56,652 bases of DNA from Desulfobulbus sp. Tol-SR (GCA_000769715.1 JROS01000001.1:1-56652), one strand, 5' to 3'. Positions 1 through 9,087 are shown, counted from the stretch's first letter. The notes: generated by a model not told the origin, from the letters alone. A program made the numbers and translations.

Positions 1-1998
1 GACTTGGTCAAGATTGTAAAAGGGAACGCCATCGTCCCAACCTACGTGCTTGAGTACCTGCTGGGTCAGTACTGCGCCACTGCCGATGAGGACAGTATCA
101 AGAGCGGTATCGATACGGTCAAGGAGATCCTCAGCAAGCATTATGTCCATCGCAATGAGGCCGGCCTGGTTAAATCGGTGATTCGTGAGAAGGGCCGGCA
201 CAAGGTCATCGATAAAATCGGCGTACAGCTCAATGACAAGGATGATGTCTACGAGGCCACCTTCAGCAATCTCGGAGTTTCCAAGGTTCTGGTCGCCACC
301 GACACGATCAAAAAGCATCCGAAACTGCTGGTGGGCGGGGTTTGGTGCATCTGTGATCTGGAATATGAGCCTGCGGAGGATAAACGTGTCTGCCCCTGGA
401 TCCTGCAGAGCCTGAAACCGATCCAGCTCTCCTATTTCGATTTTGAGGCCTATATCGCTGCCCGCAAAAACTTCACGACGGAGGAATGGATCAATCTTTT
501 GCTCCAGTCGATCGGTTTTAATCCGGAGATGTTCGGGGCCAGAAGCAAACTGTTGCAGTTGGTTCGTCTCATTCCCTTCTGCGAGCGGAATTACAATCTG
601 ATCGAGCTCGGTCCCAAGGGGACGGGTAAATCGCATATCTATTCCGAGTTCTCCCCGCATGGCATTCTGATATCGGGCGGAGAGGTCACGGTCCCGAAGC
701 TCTTCGTCAATAACTCGAACGGTAGGCTCGGCCTGGTTGGATATTGGGATGCGGTTGCCTTTGATGAATTTGCCGGGAGGGAGAAGAAACCGAACAAGGC
801 CCTTGTTGATATCATGAAGAATTATATGGCCAACAAGACCTTTTCCCGTGGGGTCGAGACCCTGGGTGCCGAGGCCTCCATGGTGTTTGTCGGCAATACC
901 CGGCATAATGTCCCGTATATGTTGAAGCACACCGATCTCTTTGACGAATTGCCGACGGTTTACCATGATTCGGCCTTTCTGGATCGGCTGCACTTTTATA
1001 TTCCCGGCTGGGAGGTCGATATTATCCGGGGGGAGATGTTCTCGGAAGGGTATGGCTTTGTTGTCGATTACCTGGCTGAGATTCTGAAGAACCAACGCAG
1101 CCAAGATTTTTCTCAGGTCTACACCGACCATTTTCAGTTGCTTAGTGATATTTCCACCAGGGATCGGGATGCGATCCAAAAGACCTTTTCCGGTTTTATG
1201 AAGATTCTCTTCCCGCATGGAGAGGCCAGCCGGGATGAGATTGAGGTCTTGTTGCAGTTCGCCATCGAGGGACGGAAAAGGGTGAAGGACCAGCTCATGC
1301 GAATCGATTCGACCTATGCAGCGGTGCAATTCGGCTATACCGCGGTCGATACGGGAAAGAAACAGTTGGTGAAGACGCTTGAGGAAAAACAGTTCCCTCA
1401 GCATTATTATCCTCACGGTGCCGCTGCGGCTGAAGAGGCTGGCGATGATAAAGAGAAATCGGAAGCGACATCTGGTCCTGCCGCCGATGAATCACCAAAA
1501 GATGAGGTTCTGAAGGAAAAGCACCTGGTCATAGAAGAAAACCAGAAAGGGATTTCATTTGATGACCTTTTTGGACCCTACCTCAAGGGAGCTTCAAGCC
1601 TCGTTATTACTGATCCGTATCTTCGAAAATTCCACCAGCTGCGAAATCTGATGGAATTGTTGGAGACCGTTACTCGATTAAAATCCGACGATGATGAGGT
1701 TGATGTGCATCTCGTAACGGTTGAGGACGAGTTCAATGGTGATCAACAGAAAAGCCATCTCATGAGTATCCAGGAGAATATCTGGAGTGGTGGTATTCGA
1801 TTTTCTTGGGAATTCGTTCCTGACAAAAGCATTCACGCTCGACATATCGTGACGGATAATGGCTGGAAAATCCTGCTCGATAGAGGGCTGGATGTTTTTC
1901 AGGCCTTTGATAGCAAGGATGCCTTCTCGCTTTCCAGTCGATTACAGAAGTATCGGTCGTGTAGAACGTTTGAAGTAACTTTTGTGAAAGAAAAGTAG
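1..1998 (+). CDS. brxL: BREX protein BrxL, 5' end outside window, with C-terminal MIT_C-like domain
   Basis: This is the AAA+ ATPase of BREX phage-defence systems. The frame is open from base 1. By comparison with the family, roughly 20-25 N-terminal residues lie outside the window, so the TTG at 4 is not taken as the start. Visible motifs are the N-terminal BrxL signature VPTYVLEYLLGQYCA, a Walker A GPKGTGKS near residue 204, a Walker B ending in VAFDEFAG, and the conserved lid segment EGRKRVKDQL. After an acidic linker (about residues 475-515) the protein does not show the Lon-type protease domain of long BrxL proteins. Instead, residues 520-664 match the pattern of the MITD1 C-terminal (MIT_C, phospholipase-D-like fold) domain, with ITDPYLRKFHQLRNLMEL, IHARHIVTDNGWKI and DRGLDVFQ. 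No other BREX gene is in view; they would lie to the left. The BrxL call is firm; the MIT_C call rests on recalled family motifs. Confidence 0.9.
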   Translation, partial: DLVKIVKGNAIVPTYVLEYLLGQYCATADEDSIKSGIDTVKEILSKHYVHRNEAGLVKSVIREKGRHKVIDKIGVQLNDKDDVYEATFSNLGVSKVLVATDTIKKHPKLLVGGVWCICDLEYEPAEDKRVCPWILQSLKPIQLSYFDFEAYIAARKNFTTEEWINLLLQSIGFNPEMFGARSKLLQLVRLIPFCERNYNLIELGPKGTGKSHIYSEFSPHGILISGGEVTVPKLFVNNSNGRLGLVGYWDAVAFDEFAGREKKPNKALVDIMKNYMANKTFSRGVETLGAEASMVFVGNTRHNVPYMLKHTDLFDELPTVYHDSAFLDRLHFYIPGWEVDIIRGEMFSEGYGFVVDYLAEILKNQRSQDFSQVYTDHFQLLSDISTRDRDAIQKTFSGFMKILFPHGEASRDEIEVLLQFAIEGRKRVKDQLMRIDSTYAAVQFGYTAVDTGKKQLVKTLEEKQFPQHYYPHGAAAAEEAGDDKEKSEATSGPAADESPKDEVLKEKHLVIEENQKGISFDDLFGPYLKGASSLVITDPYLRKFHQLRNLMELLETVTRLKSDDDEVDVHLVTVEDEFNGDQQKSHLMSIQENIWSGGIRFSWEFVPDKSIHARHIVTDNGWKILLDRGLDVFQAFDSKDAFSLSSRLQKYRSCRTFEVTFVKEK

Positions 1999-2268
1999 CC
2001 AGAAATTGCTCAGCTGAAGTTTCCCGTTTTTAAACCCGGCTGACCCGAGATCCTGGCAAGCGAGGCCCGTGATTCGAATCCGAACCGAGTTCGGAGAAAT
2101 ATTTATTTCAATAATTTCAAGACGATGCAGTGAAAAATTGGCGAAAGCTAACTGCTTGATATCACACGGCAAATCAAGAGCGATTTTTCACAGGAAACAA
2201 GGGAAATAGAGTAATAACAGTGACATAATAGTGAATGCGAGGCCCACTCATGGTAAGATGTAATTCTC

Positions 2269-3070
2269 CATAACAAAAAACCGGAGGAGCCTCGCAAGCC
2301 CATACTACACTCTCTGCTCGCCGAACTCAAAGCCGAATTTGCCGGATCCGAAAAAGCCGAGGAACGCGGTGTCTGGTTCCCGCATACCCTGCTCGCCATT
2401 ATCCTGCCGTTCACCTCGTCCAAAACGTCAAATCTCCCCCGGGTCTTCCACGTCCTCTTCGGTTTTGCCGAGATCGGCAGGAAACGCTACTACACCTTTA
2501 TCGCCTCGCCCAAAATCCCCTGGGACAGGCTTTGGCCAAGGCTCTGGCAAATGATCCCTCGACCGGAAACCAACGGCGGACTGATTGTCGCCCTGGATGA
2601 TTATCTCAACCCCAAAACGGGCAAAAATCAGCGGGCAGTTGAAATGCTTGCGGCGTTTGCCGGAGAATTCCCCCGGCAGCGTATCCTGGTGGTGGCCGAC
2701 TCATGGTTCGGCAATCAGGGGCTCTGGAAACCGTTGCGCAAGGAACTCGGCACGCAGGCCCAGCTGCTGTCTCGTCTGCGCGTCGACCGTCGAGATCATC
2801 GAATATTACGGCGCCAGATGGAAGATCGAAGCCGGCTTCAAAGAACTCAAACAGGATATCGGCAGTGCCGAGACCCAGAATCGAAACCCGATAGCGGTGA
2901 AAAACCATCTCAACCTTTGCATGATGGCCACCTCACTCACCCGGGTGTATGCCTGCCACCTCGACAAAACGCCTTCTCGGCGGCATGCGGTCAAAGGCCG
3001 CAACCATTTCGCCTTTTCCGATGTCCGGCGATTGATTGCCCGAGATGCGTTGGACAAGGATTTTCAATGA
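2269..3070 (+). pseudogene. Broken IS4-type DDE transposase
   Basis: This is a decayed insertion-sequence transposase. Frame 1 runs from about 2269 (no ATG in frame) through LAIILPFTSSKTSNLPRVF, the first catalytic aspartate region VALDDYLNPKTGKNQ, and the second in ILVVADSWFGNQGL. Coherence is lost near 2785-2790. It resumes in frame 2 with EYYGARWKIEAGFKELK, which fits the IS4 signature Y-x2-R-x3-E-x6-K carrying the catalytic glutamate. The stretch between the second Asp and the Glu is far shorter than in intact IS4 proteins, so an internal deletion plus frame change is likely. Clear terminal inverted repeats were not found. The remnant sits exactly at the left edge of the truncated polyol operon, so it may mark the event that removed the transporter genes. 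Confidence 0.85.
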
Positions 3071-3174
3071 GTTTGCCCACTTCCGCGTAAACCAATCGAA
3101 AATTCCGTCGCCGTCGCGTTTATGAGGCTCGCCGCATGAAACTTTTTCGGGAAACTTCAGATAGGAAGGTATCA

Positions 3175-4176
3175 ATGGGAAATATCACACTGAACAAGGT
3201 GACCAAGAAATTCGGCGATACCGAGGTCATCCCGCCGATAAACCTGGAGCTCAGCGAAGGGGAATTCCTGGTCTTCGTCGGGCCTTCCGGCTGCGGCAAG
3301 TCGACCCTGCCGCGGCTGATCGCCGGGCTCGAGGACGTGACCAGCGGGGTGATCGAAATCGACGGACGGGACGCCACCAGGATCCCCCCGGCCAAACGCG
3401 GCCTGGCCATGGTCTTCCAGTCCTATTCCCTGTATCCGCACATGTCGGTCTGCAGAAACATCGCCTTCCCGCTGAAGATGGCCGGTTTCGCAAGGAAGGA
3501 GATCGACCGGCGGGTGGACAACGCCGCCAAGGTCCTCAATCTCACCGACTATCTCAAGCGGCGGCCCGGGCAGCTCTCGGGCGGCCAGCGGCAGCGGGTG
3601 GCCATCGGCCGGGCGATCGTCCGCGAGCCGGCGGCCTTCCTCTTCGACGAGCCGCTGTCCAATCTCGATGCGGCCCTGCGGGTGAACATGCGCCTGGAGA
3701 TCTCGGAGCTGCATCGGAACCTGAAGACCACCATGATCTACGTCACCCACGACCAGATCGAGGCGATGACCATGGCCGACAAGATCGTGGTCCTCAACGC
3801 CGGTCGGATCGAGCAGGTCGGTTCGCCGATGGATCTCTATTTCCACCCTCGCAACCTGTTTGTCGCCGGCTTTATCGGCTCGCCCAAGATGAATTTCATC
3901 GCCGGCGCCGAGGCGGCCCAGCACAATGCGGCAACGTTCGGCGTCCGGCCCGAGCATATCGCCCTCTCCCGGGAGATCGGGGAGTGGCGGGGGAGTGTGC
4001 GGGTGGCGGAACACCTCGGTTCCGACACCTTCCTGCATGTCAATGTCGAAGACATCGGCCTGCTGATCGTGCGCACCGACGGGGCCTTCAATTTTTCGTA
4101 TGGGGATGAGGTGCTGCTGACACCTGATCCGGCCAAAATTCACCGCTTTGACAAAGATGGGGTAACAGTGACATGA
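3175..4176 (+). CDS. Polyol/sugar ABC transporter ATP-binding protein (SmoK/UgpC/MalK type)
   Basis: This is the ATPase subunit of a CUT1-type carbohydrate importer. The ATG at 3175 is chosen because AGGAAGG lies about 6 nt upstream. The protein has Walker [11 protein letters not shown]-loop [13 protein letters not shown], signature [19 protein letters not shown], Walker [16 protein letters not shown]-loop YVTHD, and a C-terminal TOBE-like regulatory region from about residue 240. Length (333 aa) is normal. The next gene overlaps it by ATGA. Position next to an SDR, a mannitol dehydrogenase and a xylulokinase is the classic smoK/mtlK polyol operon order of alphaproteobacteria, but binding protein and permeases are missing upstream. 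One oddity is that the residue after Walker A reads [10 protein letters not shown], where the family has TLLRLIAGLE; a proline in that helix suggests relaxed selection. Confidence 0.9.
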   Translation: MGNITLNKVTKKFGDTEVIPPINLELSEGEFLVFVGPSGCGKSTLPRLIAGLEDVTSGVIEIDGRDATRIPPAKRGLAMVFQSYSLYPHMSVCRNIAFPLKMAGFARKEIDRRVDNAAKVLNLTDYLKRRPGQLSGGQRQRVAIGRAIVREPAAFLFDEPLSNLDAALRVNMRLEISELHRNLKTTMIYVTHDQIEAMTMADKIVVLNAGRIEQVGSPMDLYFHPRNLFVAGFIGSPKMNFIAGAEAAQHNAATFGVRPEHIALSREIGEWRGSVRVAEHLGSDTFLHVNVEDIGLLIVRTDGAFNFSYGDEVLLTPDPAKIHRFDKDGVTVT

Positions 4177-4206
4177 AACGACTCGAGGGCAGATCAGCAA
4201 TCATTA

Positions 4207-4305
4207 TGGGCCGTTACGAAATAACCGTTACATTTTTCACCATTTCGTTACGGCCCCTTATGCCGGAAAGGTATTTCTGTGTAACGGTTATTGTTTGACG
4301 ACGGC
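4207..4305. mobile_element. 99-bp MITE-like palindromic insertion with TTA target duplication
   Basis: The element lies between two TTA triplets (4204-4206 and 4306-4308). Removing it with one TTA restores the SDR reading frame and its TGSARGI motif. It carries a perfect 13-bp inverted repeat, AATAACCGTTACA at 4220-4232 and its complement at 4280-4292. It also has an internal hairpin of GGGCCGTTACGAAAT (4208-4222) against 4242-4256 with one mismatch. The two ends align as an imperfect terminal inverted repeat beginning GCCGT and ending AATAACCGTTACA. It has no coding capacity. The family is not recognised; a miniature element mobilised in trans is the simplest reading. Confidence 0.75.
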
Positions 4306-4328
4306 TTACCGGCTCGGCGCGGGGGATC

Positions 4329-4364
4329 GCCAGGGCCTTCGCCAGGGCCTTCGCCAGGGCCTAC
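4329..4364 (+). repeat. Three 12-bp tandem units inside the SDR pseudogene
   Basis: GCCAGGGCCTTC occurs at 4329-4340 and 4341-4352, followed by a third unit with one change (GCCAGGGCCTAC) at 4353-4364. It encodes the repeated peptide ARAFARAFARAY. SDR relatives have this helix one unit shorter, so a slippage expansion of one unit is inferred. Confidence 0.8.
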
Positions 4365-5105
4365 ATCCGGGAGGGGGCAACCGTGGCGATCGCCGACATC
4401 AACCTGGCGGAGGCCGAAAAGACCGCAGCCGAGATCGGCGCCGGCGCCTATGCGGTCCGGCTCGACGTCACCGACCAGGCCTCGATCGATGCCGCGGTGG
4501 CGGCGGTCGAGGTCCGCACCGGCGGCATCGACATCCTGATCAACAGCGCCGCCCTGTTTGATCTTGCCCCGATCAGCGAGATCAGCCGCGACAGCTACAA
4601 CCGGCTTTTTGCGATCAATGTCGGCGGCACCCTGTTCATGCTCCAGGCCGTGGCCAGATCGATGATCACAAGAGGCCGGGGCGGCAAGATCATCAACATG
4701 GCCAGCCAGGCCGGCCGGCGGGGCGAGGCCCTGGTGGCGGTCTACTGCGCCACCAGGGCCGCGGTCATCAGCCTGACCCAGTCGGCGGGCCTCAACCTGA
4801 TCCAGTACGGCATCAACGTCAACGCCATCGCCCCCGGGGTGGTGGAGGGCGAGCACTGGGAGGGGGTCGACGCCCTGTTCGCCAGGTACGAAAACCGGCC
4901 GCCCGGCGAGAAGAAGCGCCTGGTCGGCGAGGCCGTGCCCTTCGGCCGCATGGGGACTGCCGAGGACCTGGTCGGCATGGCGATCTTCCTCGCCACCGCC
5001 GAGGCCGAGTATATCGTCGCCCAGACCTACAATGTCGACGGCGGCAACTGGATGAGCTGATTCCCGGCCCGAGCGGCAGGACAGAATTGAACAGAGGAGG
5101 ACCTC

Positions 5106-6581
5106 ATGACCATACGACTGGCCCTAAGGCAGCTTGACACAATTGCCACCGCCGCCACACCGGCATACCAACGATCGTCGCTCTCACCCGGTTTCGTGCA
5201 TTTCGGTGTCGGCAACTTCCACCGCGCCCATATGGCCGTCTATCTCGACGCGCTGTTCAATAGCGGCCGGGACAGGGACTGGGCCATCATCGGCGCGGGT
5301 GTACTGCCCTCAGATGAAACGATGCGCCGGATGCTCGCCGGCCAGGATTTTCTCACCACGGTCGTCGAGCAGTCGGCAGGGCGCAGCGTCGCCCGGGTCA
5401 CCGGTTCGATGATCGATTTCCTGTCGCCCGACGATCCGGCGGCGATCATCCGCACCCTGGCCGACCCCGCCATCCGCATCGTCTCGCTGACCATCACGGA
5501 AGGCGGCTACTTCATCAACCCGGCCACCGGCCTATTCGACCATCAATCGCCGGCAATCGCCGCCGATGCGGCCCACCCCGAAAGCCCGAAAACGGTCTTC
5601 GGCCTGATTATCGCCGGGCTCAAGGCCAGGCGCCAGGCGGGCATCCAGCCGTTTACCGTCATGTCCTGCGACAATGTCCCCCATAACGGGGTCGTGGCCC
5701 GCAACGCGGTGGCTGGTCTGGCTAGGCTTTTCGATCCCGGCTTGAGCGACTGGATTATCGCCAATGTCGCCTTTCCCAATGCCATGGTTGACCGGATCAC
5801 CCCGGCCACCGGCGACCGCGAGCGGCAGATCCTGGCCCGCGACTTCGCCATTGCCGATGCCTGGCCGGTGTTCTGCGAAGACTTCAGCCAGTGGGTGCTC
5901 GAGGACAGATTTCCGGCCGGCCGACCGGCCCTCGAAACCGTCGGGGTGGAGTTCGTGGCCGATGTGACGCCCTACGAGAACATGAAGATCCGGATTCTCA
6001 ACGGCGGCCATGCGGTCATCGCCTACCCGGCCGGGCTGATGGATATTCATTTCGCCCATGAGGCAATGGAACATCCGCTTATCCTGGGGTTTCTCCGGAA
6101 GGTCGAGAGCGAGGAAATCATCCCCATCGTGCCGCCCGTGCCGAACACCGACCTGCATGCCTATTATAAAAAGACCGAGAGCCGCTTCGCCAATCCGAAG
6201 ATCGGCGACACTATCCGCCGACTGTGCCTGGACGGCTCCAACCGCCAGCCCAAATTCATCATCCCCTCGATTGCCGATCGCCTCACGGCCGGCCTCGGGA
6301 TCGACGGGCTGGCCCTGGAATCGGCCCTGTGGTGCCGCTATTGCTTCGGTACCACCGACAGCGGCCAGGTCATCGAGGCCAACGACCCGAACCGGGACCG
6401 CCTTGTCCCAATGGCGCGGGCGGCCAGGGACGACCCCATGGCCTGGCTGGGGATGACCGACATCTACGGCGAGGTCGGCCGTTCCGAGGTTTTCCGCACG
6501 CGCTTTGCATCGATGCTCCAGGCCCTCTGGATTGATGGGGTGGAACGGGTGCTCGCCCGGTATGATCTAGGTGTGATCTGA
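5106..6581 (+). CDS. mtlK: Mannitol 2-dehydrogenase family polyol:NAD oxidoreductase
   Basis: The enzyme oxidises mannitol (or arabinitol/sorbitol) to the ketose with NAD+ in the cytoplasm. At 491 aa it has the normal length of the long-chain mannitol dehydrogenase family. The N-terminus FVHFGVGNFHRAHMAVYLD carries the nucleotide-binding glycine pattern of the family, and KIRILNGGH near residue 293 supplies the catalytic Lys-Asn-His triad. A strong GAGGAGG ribosome site precedes the ATG. It lies 45 bp after the broken SDR and 13 bp before the truncated xylulokinase. It appears intact, but with the pathway partners lost it may be a leftover. The polyol preferred cannot be read from sequence. 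Confidence 0.93.
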   Translation: MTIRLALRQLDTIATAATPAYQRSSLSPGFVHFGVGNFHRAHMAVYLDALFNSGRDRDWAIIGAGVLPSDETMRRMLAGQDFLTTVVEQSAGRSVARVTGSMIDFLSPDDPAAIIRTLADPAIRIVSLTITEGGYFINPATGLFDHQSPAIAADAAHPESPKTVFGLIIAGLKARRQAGIQPFTVMSCDNVPHNGVVARNAVAGLARLFDPGLSDWIIANVAFPNAMVDRITPATGDRERQILARDFAIADAWPVFCEDFSQWVLEDRFPAGRPALETVGVEFVADVTPYENMKIRILNGGHAVIAYPAGLMDIHFAHEAMEHPLILGFLRKVESEEIIPIVPPVPNTDLHAYYKKTESRFANPKIGDTIRRLCLDGSNRQPKFIIPSIADRLTAGLGIDGLALESALWCRYCFGTTDSGQVIEANDPNRDRLVPMARAARDDPMAWLGMTDIYGEVGRSEVFRTRFASMLQALWIDGVERVLARYDLGVI

Positions 6582-6594
6582 GGGGGAAAATCCT

Positions 6595-7158
6595 ATGTAT
6601 CTCGGGCTTGATCTGGGCACATCCGGGGTCAAGGCGCTGCTGATTGACGGCGACCAGCGCCTCGTCGCCTCCGCCACCGGTGAACTTGAGGTCAGCCGCC
6701 CGCATCCGGGCTGGTCCGAGCAGGACCCTGCCGCCTGGATCCGGGCCACCGAAGCGGCGCTGGAGGCCTTGAAGATGAGCCACGGCAATATGCTGGCGGC
6801 GGTTCGTGGCATCGGCCTGTCGGGGCAGATGCATGGGGCCACCCTGCTTGATCAGGCCGACCGGGTCCTCAGGCCCTGCATCCTGTGGAACGACACCCGC
6901 AGTTATCGGCAGGCGGCCCGACTCGATGCCGATTCCCGGTTCCGGGTGATCACCGGCAATATCGTCTTTTCCGGTTTCACCGCCCCGAAGCTGGTGTGGG
7001 TGAAAGAGAACGAACCGGCGATCTTCGCCCGGGTGCATTGCGTTTTGCTGCCGAAGGACTATCTCCGGCTGTGGCTGGCCGGCGAGCGTGTCTTTCCGCC
7101 GGCGGCGGGAGGACGCCTCCAGTTGAAGAGGACACCGGGCAACAGAAAAGGCCGATGA
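6595..7158 (+). pseudogene. xylB: 3'-truncated xylulokinase
   Basis: FGGY-family sugar kinase, phosphorylating D-xylulose. Residues 1-164 are a clean xylulokinase N-terminus: LGLDLGTSGVKALLID (phosphate-binding), GLSGQMHGATLLD, ILWNDTRS, TGNIVFSGFTAPKLVWV and LPKDYLRLWLAGE. Homology stops at about 7086, after which the frame continues for 24 unrelated residues to a TGA. Family members have about 480-500 residues, so two thirds of the gene, including the second ATP-binding lobe, is gone. The breakpoint abuts a convergent unit with its own terminator, so a deletion or replacement joined unrelated DNA here. Confidence 0.9.
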
Positions 7159-7181
7159 AGAGGGGAATCCTCATCGGCCTT
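7146..7181 (-). terminator. Rho-independent terminator of the convergent small gene
   Basis: AAGGCCGATGA (7148-7158) pairs perfectly with 7171-7181 around a 12-nt loop. On the minus strand the stem is followed by TTTT, so it terminates leftward transcription from the small gene at 7359-7592. Confidence 0.7.
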
Positions 7182-7358
7182 CGTGCGCCTGCCGTGCCCT
7201 CCAGGGCGGTGCAGGAGATGGTCGTACAAGTCGTGCAGGCTGGCGGGTTGTTGGTTTTTACCGCCTTGAAATTGCTCGAAGTCCAGTCAGCCGCGGAATC
7301 CTCGAGCCAGTAACCGGCCATGGGGATGATGAGTGCATCCGGATGGTCCCGGCCCCGA

Positions 7359-7592
7359 TCACATCCTCGAGAATTGTTTGATCCATCCCTCCAGGAGCGG
7401 CTTTTCGGCGTCGTCGATCTCGAGGATCTCGCACCGCGACAGCAGCCAGTGATGCATGTCCATGGCGGCACCATTCCATTCCTCGATGGAGAGCACCGGC
7501 TGTCCGAATTGTGATGCCGGATGATCACTGGTGATGTTGCATGTCAGTTCCACGTGTTCCCGATCGAAAATGTCAAAAGATCTGATTTTCAT
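7359..7592 (-). CDS. Small hypothetical protein (77 aa)
   Basis: The ATG at 7592 is preceded by GGAGAC with about 6 nt spacing on the minus strand, and the unit ends at a terminator 180 bp downstream, so it is probably a real gene. The protein begins MKIRSFDIFDREHVEL and is acidic, with no membrane segment and no recognised motif. It could be an accessory or defence-associated orphan carried with the DNA that truncated xylB. No function can be assigned. Confidence 0.55.
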   Translation of the reverse strand: MKIRSFDIFDREHVELTCNITSDHPASQFGQPVLSIEEWNGAAMDMHHWLLSRCEILEIDDAEKPLLEGWIKQFSRM

Positions 7593-8091
7593 AGTCTGTC
7601 TCCATTTTGAAAGGCTGACCGATACTCTTCATGGATACCTTGTCCTGACGATTCGGTCGAGAGAAAATCTCTCTGTCGGTGAATCGAATGCCATTATATC
7701 CGCGACTCCGCCCGGACCGCCGGCCGGCGGGGAGGGGCCGACGCCTTCAGGGCCGGATTGAGGCGCGGTACGACCACGATGTTCTCTCCAACCGCTGCCG
7801 ATGACAGGATGCCGAACTGTTTCTTTTGCGATTTTTTCGCACTCTGATAAAGTTTCTTGACGTGCTTTTGTCCATGCAACGGCGTGTTTGATTTCCGGGG
7901 GCTCTCCGTGAGTATGCATCCACCGATGGAGACGGGTATCAGGGAAATATTTTTATGCCACGTTGGGGAGACTTGTCATCATGGCGCCGAGTGCCGGAAG
8001 AGGATGATTTTTGAGTTATCAGTAACTTGCAAATATATCGCTGTCATATTTCAATCCAGGGCGCCGGTATCGACAAATGGAGGAACGGGAA
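7593..8091. other. Intergenic, no supported gene
   Basis: Divergent spacer between the small minus-strand gene and the methyltransferase. Minus-strand frames of 60-96 codons exist here but show Gly/Pro-rich low-information translations and no ribosome site, so they are not called. Promoters for both flanking genes are expected but no strong match was picked out. Confidence 0.5.
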
Positions 8092-9087
8092 ATGGAGAAA
8101 GAATGGGGCAGGGCAGACCTGCTGGGTGTCTCGAGTGCCTACTGGCGGGGTTGCACCCTGCAGGCCGGGGTACGGCTTGGAATCTTCACCGAGCTGGGGG
8201 AACAGACCCTGGCCGGGGAGGAGGTGGCGGCGGCGATCGGCGGCGAGCGCCGGGCGACCGGGCTGCTGCTCGATGCCCTGGCCGGAATGGGCCTCGTCGA
8301 AAAGCAGGATGACCGCTACCGCAACAGCACGGCGGCACGGGACATGCTCATCGCCGGTGCGCCCGGATACCTGGGCCATATCATCCTCCATCACCATCAC
8401 ATCCTTGACGGCTGGGCCCAGCTTGACCGGGCGGTGATCTGCGGCGGACCGGTGCGGAAAAGATCCTACGGCGCCGAAATCGAACGGGAAAGCTTCCTGA
8501 TGGGGATGTTCAACCTGGCGATGGGGATAGCCCCGCTTGTGGCCGGACAGATGCCGCTCGCCGGCCGCCGGCGGCTGCTCGATCTCGGCGGCGGACCGGG
8601 CACCTATGCCATCCATTTCTGCCTGGCCCATCCCGACCTCCATGCGGTCATCTATGACCGGCCGACCACCGCCCCCTTTGCCCATGCGACCGTCGACAAA
8701 TTCGGATTGACCGGCCGCATCGAGTTTCATCCGGGCGATTTTGTCAGCGATCCGATCGGCGGCGGACCCTACGATGCCGCCTGGCTGTCCCACATCCTGC
8801 ACAGCAACGATTCGGCGCAGTGCCGGCTGTTCATCGACAAGACCGCAGCGGCGATGGCGCCGGGCGGGGTGATCATGGTCCACGATTTCATCCTCGACGA
8901 CAGCGGGGACAGTCCGGAATTCGCGACGCTCTTCTCCCTCAATATGCTGGTCAATAACGGCCGCGGCCGATCTTATCGTGAACGGGAGATCAGGGAAATG
9001 CTCGAGCAGGCGGGGTTCGGCCGGATCGAAAGACTGGCCTTCCGGGGGCCGAACGATTCTTCGGTGATGATCGGGGTGAAACAGTGA
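8092..9087 (+). CDS. Class I SAM-dependent O-methyltransferase
   Basis: The protein methylates a small-molecule hydroxyl using S-adenosylmethionine; the substrate is unknown. An ATG also occurs at 8077, but GGAGG at 8079-8083 positions ribosomes on the ATG at 8092 (MEKEWG). Residues 10-85 form a winged-helix dimerisation domain typical of plant-type and hydroxyneurosporene O-methyltransferases. SAM motif I LLDLGGGPGTYA lies near residue 165, the acidic residue region AVIYDRP follows, and VMVHDFILDD is the post-catalytic strand. Length (331 aa) is normal. It precedes the sphingolipid genes on the same strand with a 316-bp gap, so membership of that pathway is possible but not shown. Confidence 0.82.
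   Translation: MEKEWGRADLLGVSSAYWRGCTLQAGVRLGIFTELGEQTLAGEEVAAAIGGERRATGLLLDALAGMGLVEKQDDRYRNSTAARDMLIAGAPGYLGHIILHHHHILDGWAQLDRAVICGGPVRKRSYGAEIERESFLMGMFNLAMGIAPLVAGQMPLAGRRRLLDLGGGPGTYAIHFCLAHPDLHAVIYDRPTTAPFAHATVDKFGLTGRIEFHPGDFVSDPIGGGPYDAAWLSHILHSNDSAQCRLFIDKTAAAMAPGGVIMVHDFILDDSGDSPEFATLFSLNMLVNNGRGRSYREREIREMLEQAGFGRIERLAFRGPNDSSVMIGVKQ

Larger units (their letters stand above)
4173..5060 (+). pseudogene. Short-chain dehydrogenase (sorbitol dehydrogenase type), interrupted by a small element
   Basis: This is the SDR of the polyol operon, probably an L-iditol/sorbitol 2-dehydrogenase. The ATG at 4173 overlaps the stop of the ABC gene and encodes [11 protein letters not shown]. The frame then enters an inserted element and hits TGA at 4296. 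The rest of the protein resumes in the same frame: TGSARGIARAFARAF (Rossmann glycine motif), NINLAE-type cofactor-specificity region near VAIADINLAEAEK, INSAALFD, a serine at NMASQAGRR, an active-site tyrosine region VAVYCATRAAVISL, and a C-terminus YNVDGGNWMS. Deleting 4207-4308 reconstructs an uninterrupted AII-TGSARGI. A 12-bp tandem duplication also lengthens the helix after the glycine motif. Restarts at internal GTG codons (for example 4383) would lack the NAD-binding loop, so an active enzyme is unlikely. Confidence 0.88.

Noticed and set aside
2190-3120. Search for terminal inverted repeats of the IS4 remnant
   Set aside because: Candidate ends near 2230-2255 and 3072-3095 do not align as inverted repeats, so element boundaries are not given.
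4329-4364. Short tandem repeats considered as a CRISPR remnant
   Set aside because: The units are 12 bp and contiguous with no spacers, and they lie in a coding helix.
7629-7919. Minus-strand frame of 96 codons
   Set aside because: It has low-complexity Gly/Pro content, no ribosome site and no family.
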